In this document: piece by piece, positions 15,737-24,684 of the stretch | Position numbering within the stretch: the stretch's first letter is position 1 | How the letters are laid out: each line of letters begins with the position of its first letter | Source of the DNA: Pseudomonas putida | GTDB lineage: Bacteria > Pseudomonadota > Gammaproteobacteria > Pseudomonadales > Pseudomonadaceae | NCBI RefSeq assembly: GCF_004357765.1 | Contig: NZ_SMTE01000004.1 | Location: 1-64,000, forward strand | Length of the DNA: 64,000 nt | Direction of reading: 5' to 3' | Notes under the pieces: generated by a model | Seen by the model: only the letters and a program-made list of their open reading frames with translations | Told to the model about the DNA's origin: nothing | Database searches by the model: none | Made by a program: the position numbers and the translations under genes

Positions 15737-17683
15737 TCATGGGTTGGGTTGATCGACCATCTGCACCGACCGCGCCTGGCGCATCAGGTCGTCCAGCACC
15801 CGACGGGCGATGGCTTCCAGTTGCTGCAGGGTGGTCGGGTCGTCGAAGTTGTTGTTCAAGGTCACCGGCATGTTGGCGGTAAAGGTGAACTGCTGGTTGA
15901 TGATGGGTGGTGGGGTGGGTAGCGATTCGGGTGTCGCCGTAGCGGACTCGGACTGCGAGATGCTTTTGATGGGTTCGGTAACCTGGACGGGCTGCACAGC
16001 GGGCGCTGCAGAGCCCTCGCCCGCAACCGAAGCATCGTTGCCAGTGACCGCAGCCACGGCCCTGCCCATCTGGCTGCCTGCGGTTTCCCCGACCATGCCA
16101 CCCAACACGCCGCCAATCAGGCCACCCAATACAGTGCCGAGCACCGGCACCACGGACCCGAGCGCAGCACCTGCGGCCACGCCGGCCAGCGTCCCGCCCA
16201 GCCCTCCTGCTGGCTGGCCATATCCCTCAAGCTTCTGTGCTGTCGTGCCGTCGCTGGTGTAGGTATCGACTACTTGCAGCCCGGCACTGAGGTAGGCAAG
16301 TCCAGGAACACGTTTGAGCAGCGTTGCGGCCTTGGGCAGGTGCAGGCTCGCGCCAAGCGTCGGTTTGCCAGGTACGGGAAAAACAAGTGGGGTGCCCGCC
16401 GTTGGAGGGCTGGCGGTGGCCGTCGGTAACGTCGCATCGGCTGCCTGTTCTTGCACCACTTGCGATTGCTCTGCGCCCTGCGGCTGGCCATTTCCATGCC
16501 GAGCAATGTCACTTGCCTTACCAGGCGGTGCCGCTTCGTCCACTTCATCGGCCACAGTGCCAGCGTCGCGTCCCTCGTCACCGGGACGCAACGACACGCC
16601 ATTGAGAGCAGTACGGCTGTCTTGCCAGTGCGCACTCGTCGCACTGACGATCGTCATCTGCGTATTCGTTGCGCTGTCTGATCCAAGCCCTGAAACTACC
16701 ACGAGGCCGCTGGCTACAACGGCTGTGGTGCCAATCGTCGTGGTCGGTGGCTGCGGTTGCCCCTGAGTCGGTGCGGCAGGGGTATCCGCAGCCTCGCTGC
16801 CAGGTTTCCCGCCATCGTCCCGCTGCGCCGTGGCATCCTGGCTGACCCAGTTGTACAGCATGCTCGCTACACGTTCACCGAGTCCCTCACCCACTGGGCC
16901 GAGCAAATCGGCGCCGTACTTTCTAGCCCACTTGTTTTTAAACAACCTTGGCAGCACCGCCCCTGCTATGCGACCACCGAGCTCGCCAACCGCACCACCG
17001 ACAGCTTTGGCCTTTGCCTCGCCGTCCTCGCCGGTGATCAGCGCCTTGCCGATATTGCCGATGGTCTCGGCACCCTTTTCGCGCAATTGCTGACGCGCCA
17101 CCCTAACAATCCTGCGCTGGGTATTCGGCGGCAGGCGACGCATGCCCTCACGCGCAACATAGCCGCCAGCGACCGCAGTGCCACCGAGCGCGGCCACCGC
17201 CCCCGCGCCTCTGAGCACCGCGCCCGAGTTACCCTGCTTAGCCGTCGAGGCCGGTACAGGACGTTCCTGCGATTGCTCCGATGCGGCAACGTTTGCGTGT
17301 TGCATGACCAACAACGATTGCTGGACGACGACCAGCGTCGACTGGATTCGCAGCGGCTTGAACCGCGCCAACCCAGTGAGCACCTGGTCGAGCAGCAGAT
17401 AATGTCGGCGCAGGCGCTCGACGGCGCCGACCTCATCGTCCAGGCGGGCGATCTGGCCCTCATGTTGCTGTTGCTGATCCAACGCCAACTCACGTTCGAC
17501 CTGGCGTACCTTGCCCAGCTCCAGACCCAGGCGGACCACTTCGCCGATGAGCCTGCCGAGCGGGGTGCCGTCGGCCTGCCTGCGCAGTCGTTCGAGATCA
17601 CGGCGCAGTTGCTCGATGGCAGTGCCCAGAGGATTGGTGAAGGTGACGCCGAGCCCGAGGGTGAACACCTGTGTGCTCGCCAT
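15737..17683 (-). CDS. Tail tape measure protein
   Basis: 648 residues. It sets tail length and occupies the tube lumen. Long helical N-terminal region (IEQLRRDLERLRRQADGTPLGR, ERELALDQQQQHEGQIARLDDEVGAVERLRRHYLLLDQVL), then an Ala/Gly-rich region with several likely membrane-active stretches (AGAVAALGGTAVAGGY; GGTLAGVAAGAALGSVVPVLGTVLGGLIGGVLGGMVGETAG), and a low-complexity Pro/Thr/Ala linker with codon use looser than its neighbours. Start at 17683 after AAGGAGGA. Placed after E/E' and before U as in P2. Shorter than phage P2 gpT, suggesting a somewhat shorter tail (inference). Confidence 0.9.
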   Translation of the reverse strand: MASTQVFTLGLGVTFTNPLGTAIEQLRRDLERLRRQADGTPLGRLIGEVVRLGLELGKVRQVERELALDQQQQHEGQIARLDDEVGAVERLRRHYLLLDQVLTGLARFKPLRIQSTLVVVQQSLLVMQHANVAASEQSQERPVPASTAKQGNSGAVLRGAGAVAALGGTAVAGGYVAREGMRRLPPNTQRRIVRVARQQLREKGAETIGNIGKALITGEDGEAKAKAVGGAVGELGGRIAGAVLPRLFKNKWARKYGADLLGPVGEGLGERVASMLYNWVSQDATAQRDDGGKPGSEAADTPAAPTQGQPQPPTTTIGTTAVVASGLVVVSGLGSDSATNTQMTIVSATSAHWQDSRTALNGVSLRPGDEGRDAGTVADEVDEAAPPGKASDIARHGNGQPQGAEQSQVVQEQAADATLPTATASPPTAGTPLVFPVPGKPTLGASLHLPKAATLLKRVPGLAYLSAGLQVVDTYTSDGTTAQKLEGYGQPAGGLGGTLAGVAAGAALGSVVPVLGTVLGGLIGGVLGGMVGETAGSQMGRAVAAVTGNDASVAGEGSAAPAVQPVQVTEPIKSISQSESATATPESLPTPPPIINQQFTFTANMPVTLNNNFDDPTTLQQLEAIARRVLDDLMRQARSVQMVDQPNP

Positions 17684-17696
17684 GGAGTCCTCCTTG

Positions 17697-17810
17697 TCAC
17701 GGGGCGAGCCACCAGACCATGTCGTTATAGGACATGGTCATGATGTCGCTCGCGGAAAAATTCAGTTCCTTGGCCAGCCGCCTGGCAGCGGCCTTTTGCC
17801 GGGCCGGGTC
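17697..17810 (-). CDS. gpE' frameshift extension of the tail assembly chaperone
   Basis: A 37-codon frame immediately overlapping the end of gpE, in the +1 frame, encoding DPARQKAAARRLAKELNFSASDIMTMSYNDMVWWLAP. It resembles P2-type GpE family tails, which are made only as E-E' fusions. There is no ATG, GTG or TTG between the last in-frame stop and the overlap, so it cannot be translated as a sensible separate protein. The predicted fusion is about 137 residues. The shift site CTTTGAC lies at 17808-17814. Confidence 0.75.
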   Translation of the reverse strand, partial: DPARQKAAARRLAKELNFSASDIMTMSYNDMVWWLAP

Positions 17811-17814
17811 AAAG
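17808..17814 (-). promoter_or_regulatory. Putative programmed +1 frameshift site CUU-UGA-C
   Basis: CTTTGAC is identical to the shift heptamer of E. coli prfB. An AGGA element lies 7 nt upstream, more distant than the 3-nt spacing in prfB. A +1 slip joins E to E' in frame. Confidence 0.65.
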
Positions 17815-18111
17815 TTTGTCGTCCTGCACCAGGCGAAAATAGCCGCTTTGCAGGCGGCTATAGTCCTTCAGGGCAAGGCCTTCGAGGTCCTTGATACCGA
17901 CCTCGGCCAGCGAGGCGAACAGGTTCAGCTCGCGCTGTTCATCGTCACTGGCGCCCCCGGCCTGGGCATTGCGGATGTCGCGCACGGTCGGTGCCCGCAG
18001 CGTCAGGCTGTCGACCTGCACGCCATTGGCCTCGCTGGGGCGCGACAGGCGCACGGTGACGCGCTCGGCGTCCAGGGTCAGCCACTGCGGCTGCTTTTTT
18101 GCTTGGGCCAT
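17812..18111 (-). CDS. Tail assembly chaperone gpE (0-frame part)
   Basis: 100 residues ending ...VQDDKL at the TGA (17811-17809). Matches the E-type tail assembly proteins that coat the tape measure before tube assembly: MAQAKKQPQWLTLDAERVTVRLSRP, LRAPTVRDIRNAQ, DEQRELNLFASLAEVGIKDLEGLALKDYSRLQSGYF. The last sense codon and stop read CTT TGA C, the sequence that shifts ribosomes +1 in prfB. Placed between tube and tape measure genes, as expected. Confidence 0.88.
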
Positions 18112-18122
18112 GGTGCTTCTCC

Positions 18123-18632
18123 TTACAGGCCGAGTGCGGCGCGCTGGGCGGCCAGTTGGTCGACGCCGTCGATCACCCGCTTCATGCCCAGGGCGTCGAT
18201 TTCGTAGATAACCCGGCCATCGACTTCGAGCTTGTAGTAGGTCAGGCCGACGCTGTGCTTGATCTCGGCTTTTTCGCCGGATTTCCAGTCGCCCATGTCG
18301 ATCTCCTTGAGGCTGCCGCGCAGGGTCACCACCACCGGGTTGATCTTGCCCTTGAGGCCCTTGAAGGCGCCGCGGAAGGTGCCGTTGAAGCCGCTGCCAT
18401 CGGCCAGGCCGAAGAACTTCAGCGCTTCGCGGCGCACGCCAGTGGTGGTGAACGCCGCTTCCTGCTTCTCCATGCCCATGTCCATCTCCACCGGCATGTC
18501 CAGGCCGCCGGGGCGATGTTCTTCCATCTTCAGGGTGAGCTTGGGCAGAGTCAGGCTGGGTACATCGCCCTGGAAGCTGACGCCGTCGACGAACAGGTTC
18601 AGGTTGGCCAGGGTTTCGGGAATCATTGCCAT
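18123..18632 (-). CDS. Major tail tube protein (gpFII)
   Basis: 169 residues, typical of P2-type contractile tail tubes. Hexamers stack to form the inner tube driven through the target envelope. Recognisable: IPETLANLNLFVDGVSFQGDVPSLTLPKLTLKMEEHR at the N-terminus and GLTYYKLEVDGRVIYEIDALG near the C-terminus. Directly downstream of the sheath gene. Confidence 0.92.
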   Translation of the reverse strand: MAMIPETLANLNLFVDGVSFQGDVPSLTLPKLTLKMEEHRPGGLDMPVEMDMGMEKQEAAFTTTGVRREALKFFGLADGSGFNGTFRGAFKGLKGKINPVVVTLRGSLKEIDMGDWKSGEKAEIKHSVGLTYYKLEVDGRVIYEIDALGMKRVIDGVDQLAAQRAALGL

Positions 18633-18645
18633 GTGTGTGCGCTCC

Positions 18646-19812
18646 TTAGGCGGCGGAATCGAGGACTTCGGTCAGCCACTGGTTGGTGACTTCGACGCGG
18701 AAATTGGGGTTTTCGGCAGGCGGTACGTCTGTGAAGCGGATGTTCCAGTAGACCTTGCCTTGCTCGAGCTGGCTGGCGGTGTTCAGGTCGGGGTCGGCGA
18801 ACACTTCGAAGTTGATGATCGCGCCCTGGTTCTTGAGGTCGCGCATGAACGCCTGCAGGCCCTCGGTGACGTCCTTGACGTAGGTGGCGGTGATGGCGCG
18901 GTCGACGGCCCACTTGTGGCCGTAGAGGATCGCGTCCATGACGATGTCCATGGTCCGTACGCGGGTGACGAACGCCCACTTCGGGTCCCTCGACAGGGTG
19001 CGGTTACCCCACAGGCGGAAGCCATCGTCACGGATGATGGTGGCAATGTTGGCGTTGTTGAGCAGGTTGGCGCGGCAGGTATCGTCGCCATCGAGGAACT
19101 CGACTGCGCGGGTGGTGCCGGTGATGCCGACGAACTCCTTGTTCGAGGGCGAGGCCCAGAAACCGTATTCGCTGTCGGTCCAGGCGAACAGACCGGCGAC
19201 CCAGGCCGAAGCGGGTGCATCGAGGGTGGCTTCGTCGCCGTTGTCCCAGTACTGCACGCCTGGATCGACCAGGAACGCGCGCTTAGCACCGAAGTTCTCG
19301 GCGTAGCCGATAGCCGCTTCGTCGGTGGTGTTCGGGCCGTCGATGATGGCGATGCCGCGCAGCTTGTCGGCCAGCGCCACCAGGGCGGTGCCGACGGCCT
19401 GGGTGGCGCTGTGGCCAGGCGTGGCCAGCAGGCGTGGCTGGGCGTTGAAACGACTCTTGCCGTCGAGCAGCGCCTGCAGGCCGGTGCGTTTGCCATCGGC
19501 CTGGACGTTGCCGATGATCGCCGAGGTTTGCTCGGCATCATCATCCAGTTTGGCCACACCGCAGGCGACGATCACTGCCTTGGCCCGGGTATAGATGGCG
19601 CGACAGGCACGAGTGATGGCCGAGTTCTGCCCGAACGCCGCAACCGCTTCGCGCTCGCTGGTGATCAACACCAGGTCGTTGGGCTGGGCCGTGGCATCGG
19701 CGCCGGGGGTGAAGGTGTCGACCAGGCCGATGATCGAGGAGGAAGGCAGCGCGATGCTGCGGGCTCCGGTGTCGACGTTGGTCACGGTAACGCCGTGGAA
19801 AAATCCGCTCAT
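18646..19812 (-). CDS. Contractile tail sheath protein (gpFI)
   Basis: 388 residues. Forms the contractile outer cylinder, the defining part of an R-type tailocin. N-terminus MSGFFHGVTVTNVDTGARSIALPSSSIIGLVDTF; the C-terminal sheath core is clear in WGNRTLSRDPKWAFVTRVRTMDIVMDAILYGHKWAVDR and QLEQGKVYWNIRFTDVPPAENPNFRVEVTN. The start at 19812 was chosen because the family N-terminus begins there; the frame runs 70 codons further upstream without homology. Confidence 0.95.
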   Translation of the reverse strand: MSGFFHGVTVTNVDTGARSIALPSSSIIGLVDTFTPGADATAQPNDLVLITSEREAVAAFGQNSAITRACRAIYTRAKAVIVACGVAKLDDDAEQTSAIIGNVQADGKRTGLQALLDGKSRFNAQPRLLATPGHSATQAVGTALVALADKLRGIAIIDGPNTTDEAAIGYAENFGAKRAFLVDPGVQYWDNGDEATLDAPASAWVAGLFAWTDSEYGFWASPSNKEFVGITGTTRAVEFLDGDDTCRANLLNNANIATIIRDDGFRLWGNRTLSRDPKWAFVTRVRTMDIVMDAILYGHKWAVDRAITATYVKDVTEGLQAFMRDLKNQGAIINFEVFADPDLNTASQLEQGKVYWNIRFTDVPPAENPNFRVEVTNQWLTEVLDSAA

Positions 19813-19897
19813 AGATACTCCAGAAAGAAGAAGGCCCCGCGAGGGCGAGGCCGGAGGTGATACAGCAGAAAAGAAAACGCCCCAGCGGTGCGGGGCG

Positions 19898-20308
19898 TTA
19901 TTTGGTAAAGAGGTCAATCCAGATGGGCAACTTCGGTCGCTTTTGCGAATCGGGAAAAGATTCGGACTGTGGCCAGTCACGCAGCGCCTGCAAGTACGAA
20001 AGCAGTTCGGTGAAAAGCACATTACTGAGCGTGGTCGGTCGCCCTAGGTCTTGCTCATCGCGATGGCGGTCGCGCAGCCATTGCCGGGCGGACAGTTCAA
20101 CATCTCGCCATTGCCGCTCAGCCGCGCGACGGTCCTCCTCGCTCACAACCTTCTCGGAAAATGAGCCGTTCGAGTAAAGCCACCCGGAACGAACCTGATC
20201 CGGGCAAGCTCGCCATTTGAGGTCGGGGTGATAGCGCCCCTCCGGGTCGACATTCGTCGTCTCGACCACGACGCCATCCTGCACAAGAGCCCACATAGTC
20301 ATCACCAT
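19898..20308 (-). CDS. Tail fibre assembly chaperone (gpG-like)
   Basis: 136 residues from the ATG at 20308; alternative starts at 20302 (overlapping the fibre stop as TGATG) and 20296 are equally plausible. The short beta-rich N-terminus MWALVQDGVVVETTNVDPEGRYHPDLKWRACP and the charged helical C-terminal half (EEDRRAAERQWRDVELSARQWLRDRHRDEQ; PIWIDLF) fit tail fibre assembly proteins. These fold the adjacent fibre and are strain-specific with it. Overlap with the fibre gene supports co-translation. Confidence 0.8.
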   Translation of the reverse strand: MVMTMWALVQDGVVVETTNVDPEGRYHPDLKWRACPDQVRSGWLYSNGSFSEKVVSEEDRRAAERQWRDVELSARQWLRDRHRDEQDLGRPTTLSNVLFTELLSYLQALRDWPQSESFPDSQKRPKLPIWIDLFTK

Positions 20309-22833
20309 TGAATAATTACCTGCCCAACAGCCCCAAGCCCACCCGATGAGCCGGTATAAGCACCAGAGCCACCACCGCCAGGACCCACGCCCGTACCGCC
20401 AGTGACTGCGGCCTGGGAGGCACGAACGCCTGGCCCGCCACCGGTGCCGCCTTGAGTACCGTAGTTAGAGTGACCAGGGCCCAGTGTGGTATTAAAATCC
20501 CCGCCTACGCCCAAGCCACCATTTCCGCCGGCGTTAGCAGACGAGCTATTCCCTGCACCACCTACGCCGCCGGTCGCAGACAGATAAGCCCCAAAGGAGG
20601 ATGTCCCCCCCGTTCCACCTTGCCCGCCGAAGCTTGTCGCGCCGGCCCCACCCTCACCGACCGTCACCGTTACCGACGTAACGCCCGCTAGGTCAACCAA
20701 GCGCTGCGACATGCCGCCACCACCACCACCGGCCGAGCCGATGCTGTTGGCGGGAGCGCAACCACCCCCGCCCCCAGCACCGATAACAGTTACCCAAGCT
20801 TTGTTTACGCCGGCGGGAACAGCCCAGGTAGATACACCGGCAGCTTTGTAAACCTGCGTACCACGGAACGGCAGCGTTTGACTGGTGGAGTACGTGTACC
20901 AATCTGTCCACCCGTCCACGTTTTGCATCACACGCAAGGCCATGACTGGGATCCCACCTTGCGCTAGACCGCCCGTGATGCGCTGGATGAGATAGTTATT
21001 TGCATTCAATCCCTCGACAACAACGTTGTAGCGAGCGCTGGCTGTCCAACCGTCTGGTAGGTTTGTGAGACCTGATAAAGGGGTTAGATAGTTACCTGGG
21101 ATCTTGTAATTGTTAAGGTTGGTTTCGGTACTAAGGACGCCGGCGCCCAGGCCGAAAGACCCCACCGTCAACATCGCACCAGCGGTTTGATCCGTGCTAC
21201 TGGCTTGTTTCGGTGTGTTGTGACTGGTCCACAACTCGCCCCAAGGCAACCAATTCCCGCTCAGATTCTTAGTTCGAATGAATGTGAGTGGCGTTGTCGT
21301 ACTGATGAATACGTCGAGTATCTGCGTGGCCGCATTACCCGATCCTCGCTCGATGTGCAGCAGGCTGCCCGCCGTGATCGACTGGCCTTGAACTCCGCCA
21401 GGATATCCAGAGGGCCACTTAGGCATCGTGCCGGCGTTGCCGGAAACTAGATAAAAGCCGGTCAAGTTCAGCATATCGATGTTGCCGCCGAACTGGTTCG
21501 CTGCGGAACCCACGCCAAACAAGGACATGGCCGCGCGCACAAACGCCGTTGTGGCCACAGATGAATCGTTATCGCTTGCCGTTTGCGTTGGCGCCCTCGG
21601 ATCGCCGGTAAACATGGGACTGGCCAACGGCGCCTTGAGCGCCAATGCGTTGGTCATAGTGGTGGCGAAGTTCGGATCGTTGCCCAGCGCAGCCGCCAGC
21701 TCGTTGAGCGTATCTAGAGCTCCAGGGGATGAAGCCACCAACGCAGCTATAGCAGCCTGCACAAACGCGGTGTTCGCCAACCGAGTGCTGTTGTCGCCCA
21801 CCGCCTGGGTGGGGGCGGTCGGATTATTGGTGAATGTAGGACTGTCCAACGGCGCCTTGAGACCCAAGGTTTCATCGATCTGTGTCTTGGTATATACATC
21901 GGTCAGGCCATAACCGCCCACGGTGGTGGGATTGCTTGCCGCAACCACTCGACCGTAAGCGTCTACGGTCACGCTGCGATAGATACCCGCCGCCACACCG
22001 GTGCGCCCAAAGGCCATTTCAAACGTCAAACTGGTAACGCCTAGCGTGATCGGTGCATCCGTCACCAGCTGCCACGCGCTGTCGCCATTGACCGCGCCCC
22101 GCTCTACCAACACCAGCATGCCGGGCGTCATCTCGGCGCTGATATTCGCATCAGTGCAGCGAGCCCAGGCGCCCCCTGCAACCACCAGATACAAGCCATT
22201 ATCCTTAGCGGCGACTTGGTTTTTCACCAGTACCCGCACCCCAGCAGAGAGGGCCACACCGTCGACGGTCTGCAACCCGCTCAGGCTGATGGCTGCAGTA
22301 GTCGCCGCAACTACTGAATGCTTGAAGTCCTGCTTCGCCAGCTCGCTCTCGACCCATTCACGAGTAGCCAGCACCACACTAGGATCAATCTTGAGCTGCA
22401 CATTACTGGCGCTACTTACGATCAGGTTCATCCGCACCACCTGAGTACGCCCCGACCCCTGGTTCAGCAGCGGCTTGTAGGTCGGCGCACAATTGGCCAC
22501 CGCCACCAGATCCCCATCGGCGTCATACAACCCGATCTCGCGAATCCAGCGCCCACCAATATCCGCCGGAATGATCTGCTCGGCGACAATGATCGAACTG
22601 TCCTTGTCATCGACCTTCAACTGATTCAGCGGCGCCCTGCGCCATTCATTCAGCAAGGCCGTCCAGTTCGCCGAAGGCTGCGGCAATGCCGGGCTCTCGA
22701 CATTGCCGGGGTTGCCATCGCCCACGGCCATCTCGGTAATCTTCCAGGCTATGCCCAGGGCATCGGCATTGGCCTGCTTGGCCGCGCCGACATTGGTGAG
22801 GATCGCGTAAAACTGTGAAGTCCGGTCAACCAT
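20302..22833 (-). CDS. Tailocin tail fibre with polyglycine C-terminus (gpH-like)
   Basis: 843 residues. Receptor-binding protein that sets target range. Residues 1-160 match the P2-like fibre N-terminal domain that docks on the baseplate (FYAILTNVGAAKQANADALG, IIPADIGGRWIREIGLYD). Two phage-fibre repeats occur near 315-360 and 390-432 (KAPLDSPTFTNNPTAPTQ; KAPLASPMFTGDPRAPTQ). A knob-like segment follows (about 440-660), and residues ~682-843 are extremely Gly-rich with repeated GGxGG blocks, ending AVGQVIIQW. Such glycine-rich tips form polyglycine helix bundles in phage adhesins. Base composition is less GC-rich than neighbours, typical of exchanged fibre modules. Start at 22833 overlaps gpI by 8 nt. 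Confidence 0.9.
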   Translation of the reverse strand: MVDRTSQFYAILTNVGAAKQANADALGIAWKITEMAVGDGNPGNVESPALPQPSANWTALLNEWRRAPLNQLKVDDKDSSIIVAEQIIPADIGGRWIREIGLYDADGDLVAVANCAPTYKPLLNQGSGRTQVVRMNLIVSSASNVQLKIDPSVVLATREWVESELAKQDFKHSVVAATTAAISLSGLQTVDGVALSAGVRVLVKNQVAAKDNGLYLVVAGGAWARCTDANISAEMTPGMLVLVERGAVNGDSAWQLVTDAPITLGVTSLTFEMAFGRTGVAAGIYRSVTVDAYGRVVAASNPTTVGGYGLTDVYTKTQIDETLGLKAPLDSPTFTNNPTAPTQAVGDNSTRLANTAFVQAAIAALVASSPGALDTLNELAAALGNDPNFATTMTNALALKAPLASPMFTGDPRAPTQTASDNDSSVATTAFVRAAMSLFGVGSAANQFGGNIDMLNLTGFYLVSGNAGTMPKWPSGYPGGVQGQSITAGSLLHIERGSGNAATQILDVFISTTTPLTFIRTKNLSGNWLPWGELWTSHNTPKQASSTDQTAGAMLTVGSFGLGAGVLSTETNLNNYKIPGNYLTPLSGLTNLPDGWTASARYNVVVEGLNANNYLIQRITGGLAQGGIPVMALRVMQNVDGWTDWYTYSTSQTLPFRGTQVYKAAGVSTWAVPAGVNKAWVTVIGAGGGGGCAPANSIGSAGGGGGGMSQRLVDLAGVTSVTVTVGEGGAGATSFGGQGGTGGTSSFGAYLSATGGVGGAGNSSSANAGGNGGLGVGGDFNTTLGPGHSNYGTQGGTGGGPGVRASQAAVTGGTGVGPGGGGSGAYTGSSGGLGAVGQVIIQW

Positions 22834-23434
22834 AATGAATATCCAGGTAATCGATGGTGTGTTCACGCCCACCCCTACCAATGCTGCCGCTGACCTCGAG
22901 GTCCACGGCGAGTGGCGGGTAGACATCTAGTTCGTCGCCCTCGGAAATCGACGTGGCCAAGTACACCCGGCCAGCGGTTTCCAGGCTGATCACCAGCCCG
23001 GTCATGTGTCGGCTCACCGGGCGCGCGTCGTCGATCAGCCAGGACAGCTCGCGGTAGGTCTCCTCGCTGATGCCCTCCTCGGCCACCCCGACCTTGACGG
23101 CGAAAGTGCCTGGCACGCCCAAGGGCTCGGTCTGCCACCATTCCTGCACCTCGATCAGGTAGCCGAATGGCTCGACCACCCTACGCAGCGCGCCGATGGT
23201 GCCCTTGTGGGCATGAACGTAGAACGACGAGCGGATGACCGATCGCTTGACCGCATCGGTCCAGCTGTCATCCCAGCGGTCCACCGACCACGCCCAGGCC
23301 AGTTGGTACAGCAGATGCGCGGGGCAGGTGTCAGGGTCGTAAAGCGTGCGCAAGGGGATGGCGGCGTCGTCGACACCGGCTGCCTCCACCGCCCGTTCCA
23401 GGGCGGTGCTGTTGAGCGGTAGCAGGCTATTCAT
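22826..23434 (-). CDS. Baseplate protein I (gpI)
   Basis: 202 residues. P2 gpI-type wedge protein linking baseplate to fibre. N-terminus MNSLLPLNSTALERAVEAAG and the conserved core CPAHLLYQLAWAWSVDRWDDSWTDAVKRSVIRSSFYVHAHKGTIGALRR (about residues 37-86). Start overlaps the gpJ stop, stop overlaps the fibre start. Part of the V-W-J-I block. Confidence 0.92.
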   Translation of the reverse strand: MNSLLPLNSTALERAVEAAGVDDAAIPLRTLYDPDTCPAHLLYQLAWAWSVDRWDDSWTDAVKRSVIRSSFYVHAHKGTIGALRRVVEPFGYLIEVQEWWQTEPLGVPGTFAVKVGVAEEGISEETYRELSWLIDDARPVSRHMTGLVISLETAGRVYLATSISEGDELDVYPPLAVDLEVSGSIGRGGREHTIDYLDIHYG

Positions 23435-24318
23435 GCCTCTTCACCCCGCTCGACCGTGAACCCTTCGCACCAGGCGGCCTGGGCCGTACTTGGTCGGATG
23501 TCGGCCCAGCCGGGAATTTCCACCCGGGCCACGCCGCTGATATGCAACTGGGCATCAATCGCCGAGCGCGCTACTTCCACGCCCAGCCGGCGCCGAGGGT
23601 TCACCCAGGCTTGCAGGCGCGCCTTGCATTCGGCGAGCACCGCCTCGTTCTCCGGGCCGGTGCCGGCCATGTACACCAGGGCATCGATGCGATACGGCAG
23701 GATCTGCGCTGATTGCACCGTCAGCCGGTCGGCGACCGGGCGCACATCGTCGTCACTCAAATAGGCCTGCACGGTTTGCAACAGATCCGCCGAGGCCTCG
23801 CCGTTGCCCTCCAGCGCCAGTACGCTCACGACCACTTCGGCCGGGGCCGGGCTCTGCGCGGTGGCATCGGCGACCAACCCCGAGGCGTTGCGGGCATGCA
23901 GGATATAGCTGTTGCGCGGCCCCGCCGTGGTCAGGCCTTCATAGACCAACTGCACTCGCTCGCGCAGGGCATCGTCCGACTCGAGCACGGCCTCGGTGGG
24001 AGGTGTAGCGGTCAGGTCCTCGGCCTGGATCACCAGGCGCTGCAGGCTGACGTTGGCTGCCAACTGGTCAAGGTCGCTGCCTTGGGCGTAGGCCAGCAGA
24101 AGCGCCTTGGCTGCGTCGTTGGTGCGCGCCCGATCGAGCAACTTGCGGTAGGCCCCGACCTCCAGCAGCTTGGTCACCGGATCGCTTTCCAGATTGGCGG
24201 TCCAGCCCTCGCCCAGGTATTCGCGGAAGGTGTCCAGGTCCGCCTGGTACAGCACCTCGAAATCGAGGTCTTCGAGTAACTGCGGCGCCGGCAGTTGCGA
24301 CAGGTCGACCGGGCTCAT
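23431..24318 (-). CDS. Baseplate wedge protein J (gpJ)
   Basis: 295 residues, a baseplate J/gp47-type protein. The N-terminal YLGEGWTANLESDPVTKLLEVGAYRKLLDRARTNDAAKALLLAYAQGSDLDQLAANVSLQRL and PTEAVLESDDALRERVQLVYEGLTTAGPRNSYILHARNA are diagnostic. Coupled to gpW by an ATGA overlap at its start and to gpI at its end. Confidence 0.94.
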   Translation of the reverse strand: MSPVDLSQLPAPQLLEDLDFEVLYQADLDTFREYLGEGWTANLESDPVTKLLEVGAYRKLLDRARTNDAAKALLLAYAQGSDLDQLAANVSLQRLVIQAEDLTATPPTEAVLESDDALRERVQLVYEGLTTAGPRNSYILHARNASGLVADATAQSPAPAEVVVSVLALEGNGEASADLLQTVQAYLSDDDVRPVADRLTVQSAQILPYRIDALVYMAGTGPENEAVLAECKARLQAWVNPRRRLGVEVARSAIDAQLHISGVARVEIPGWADIRPSTAQAAWCEGFTVERGEEA

Positions 24319-24641
24319 ACGTTCACCTCCACCTGTGCATCTTCACCCAGGTAGCGACCGTTCAAGACCAAGCTGACCTGGCCGTCGAGCACCGCCACCA
24401 CCTTGACCCGCTCCAGCCGCAGGCGTGGCTCCCAACGCCCCAGGGCGCGGGCGACCTCGGCTTGCACCGCGCTCTTCCAGCCTTCGTTGACCGGCAGGTC
24501 GACGTAACGGCGCAACTGGCTGCCGTATTCCGGGCGCATGCGTCGGCTGCCCAAGGGCGTGGCGAGGATGTCTTCGATGGACTGGCGCAAGTGGGAGGCG
24601 CCGGCCAGCGTCTGGCCGGTGTGGCGGTCCAGGCCGATCAC
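24315..24641 (-). CDS. Baseplate protein W (gpW, gp25-like)
   Basis: 108 residues from GTG at 24641, supported by GGAGGTG upstream. The core GASHLRQSIEDILATPLGSRRMRPEYGSQLRRYVDLPVNE is the gp25/gpW lysozyme-like baseplate signature. It nucleates sheath attachment. A longer frame upstream to 24734 runs into the spike gene and is not supported. Confidence 0.9.
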   Translation of the reverse strand: MIGLDRHTGQTLAGASHLRQSIEDILATPLGSRRMRPEYGSQLRRYVDLPVNEGWKSAVQAEVARALGRWEPRLRLERVKVVAVLDGQVSLVLNGRYLGEDAQVEVNV

Positions 24642-24684
24642 GGTGCACCTCCGGTTGTTCTTGTCTGCATGGCGAACTCCTGAC

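Noticed and set aside
17697-17739. E' as an independently initiated 14-residue peptide (internal ATGs)
   Set aside because: It would drop the conserved helical part of E'; frameshift fusion explains the whole frame.
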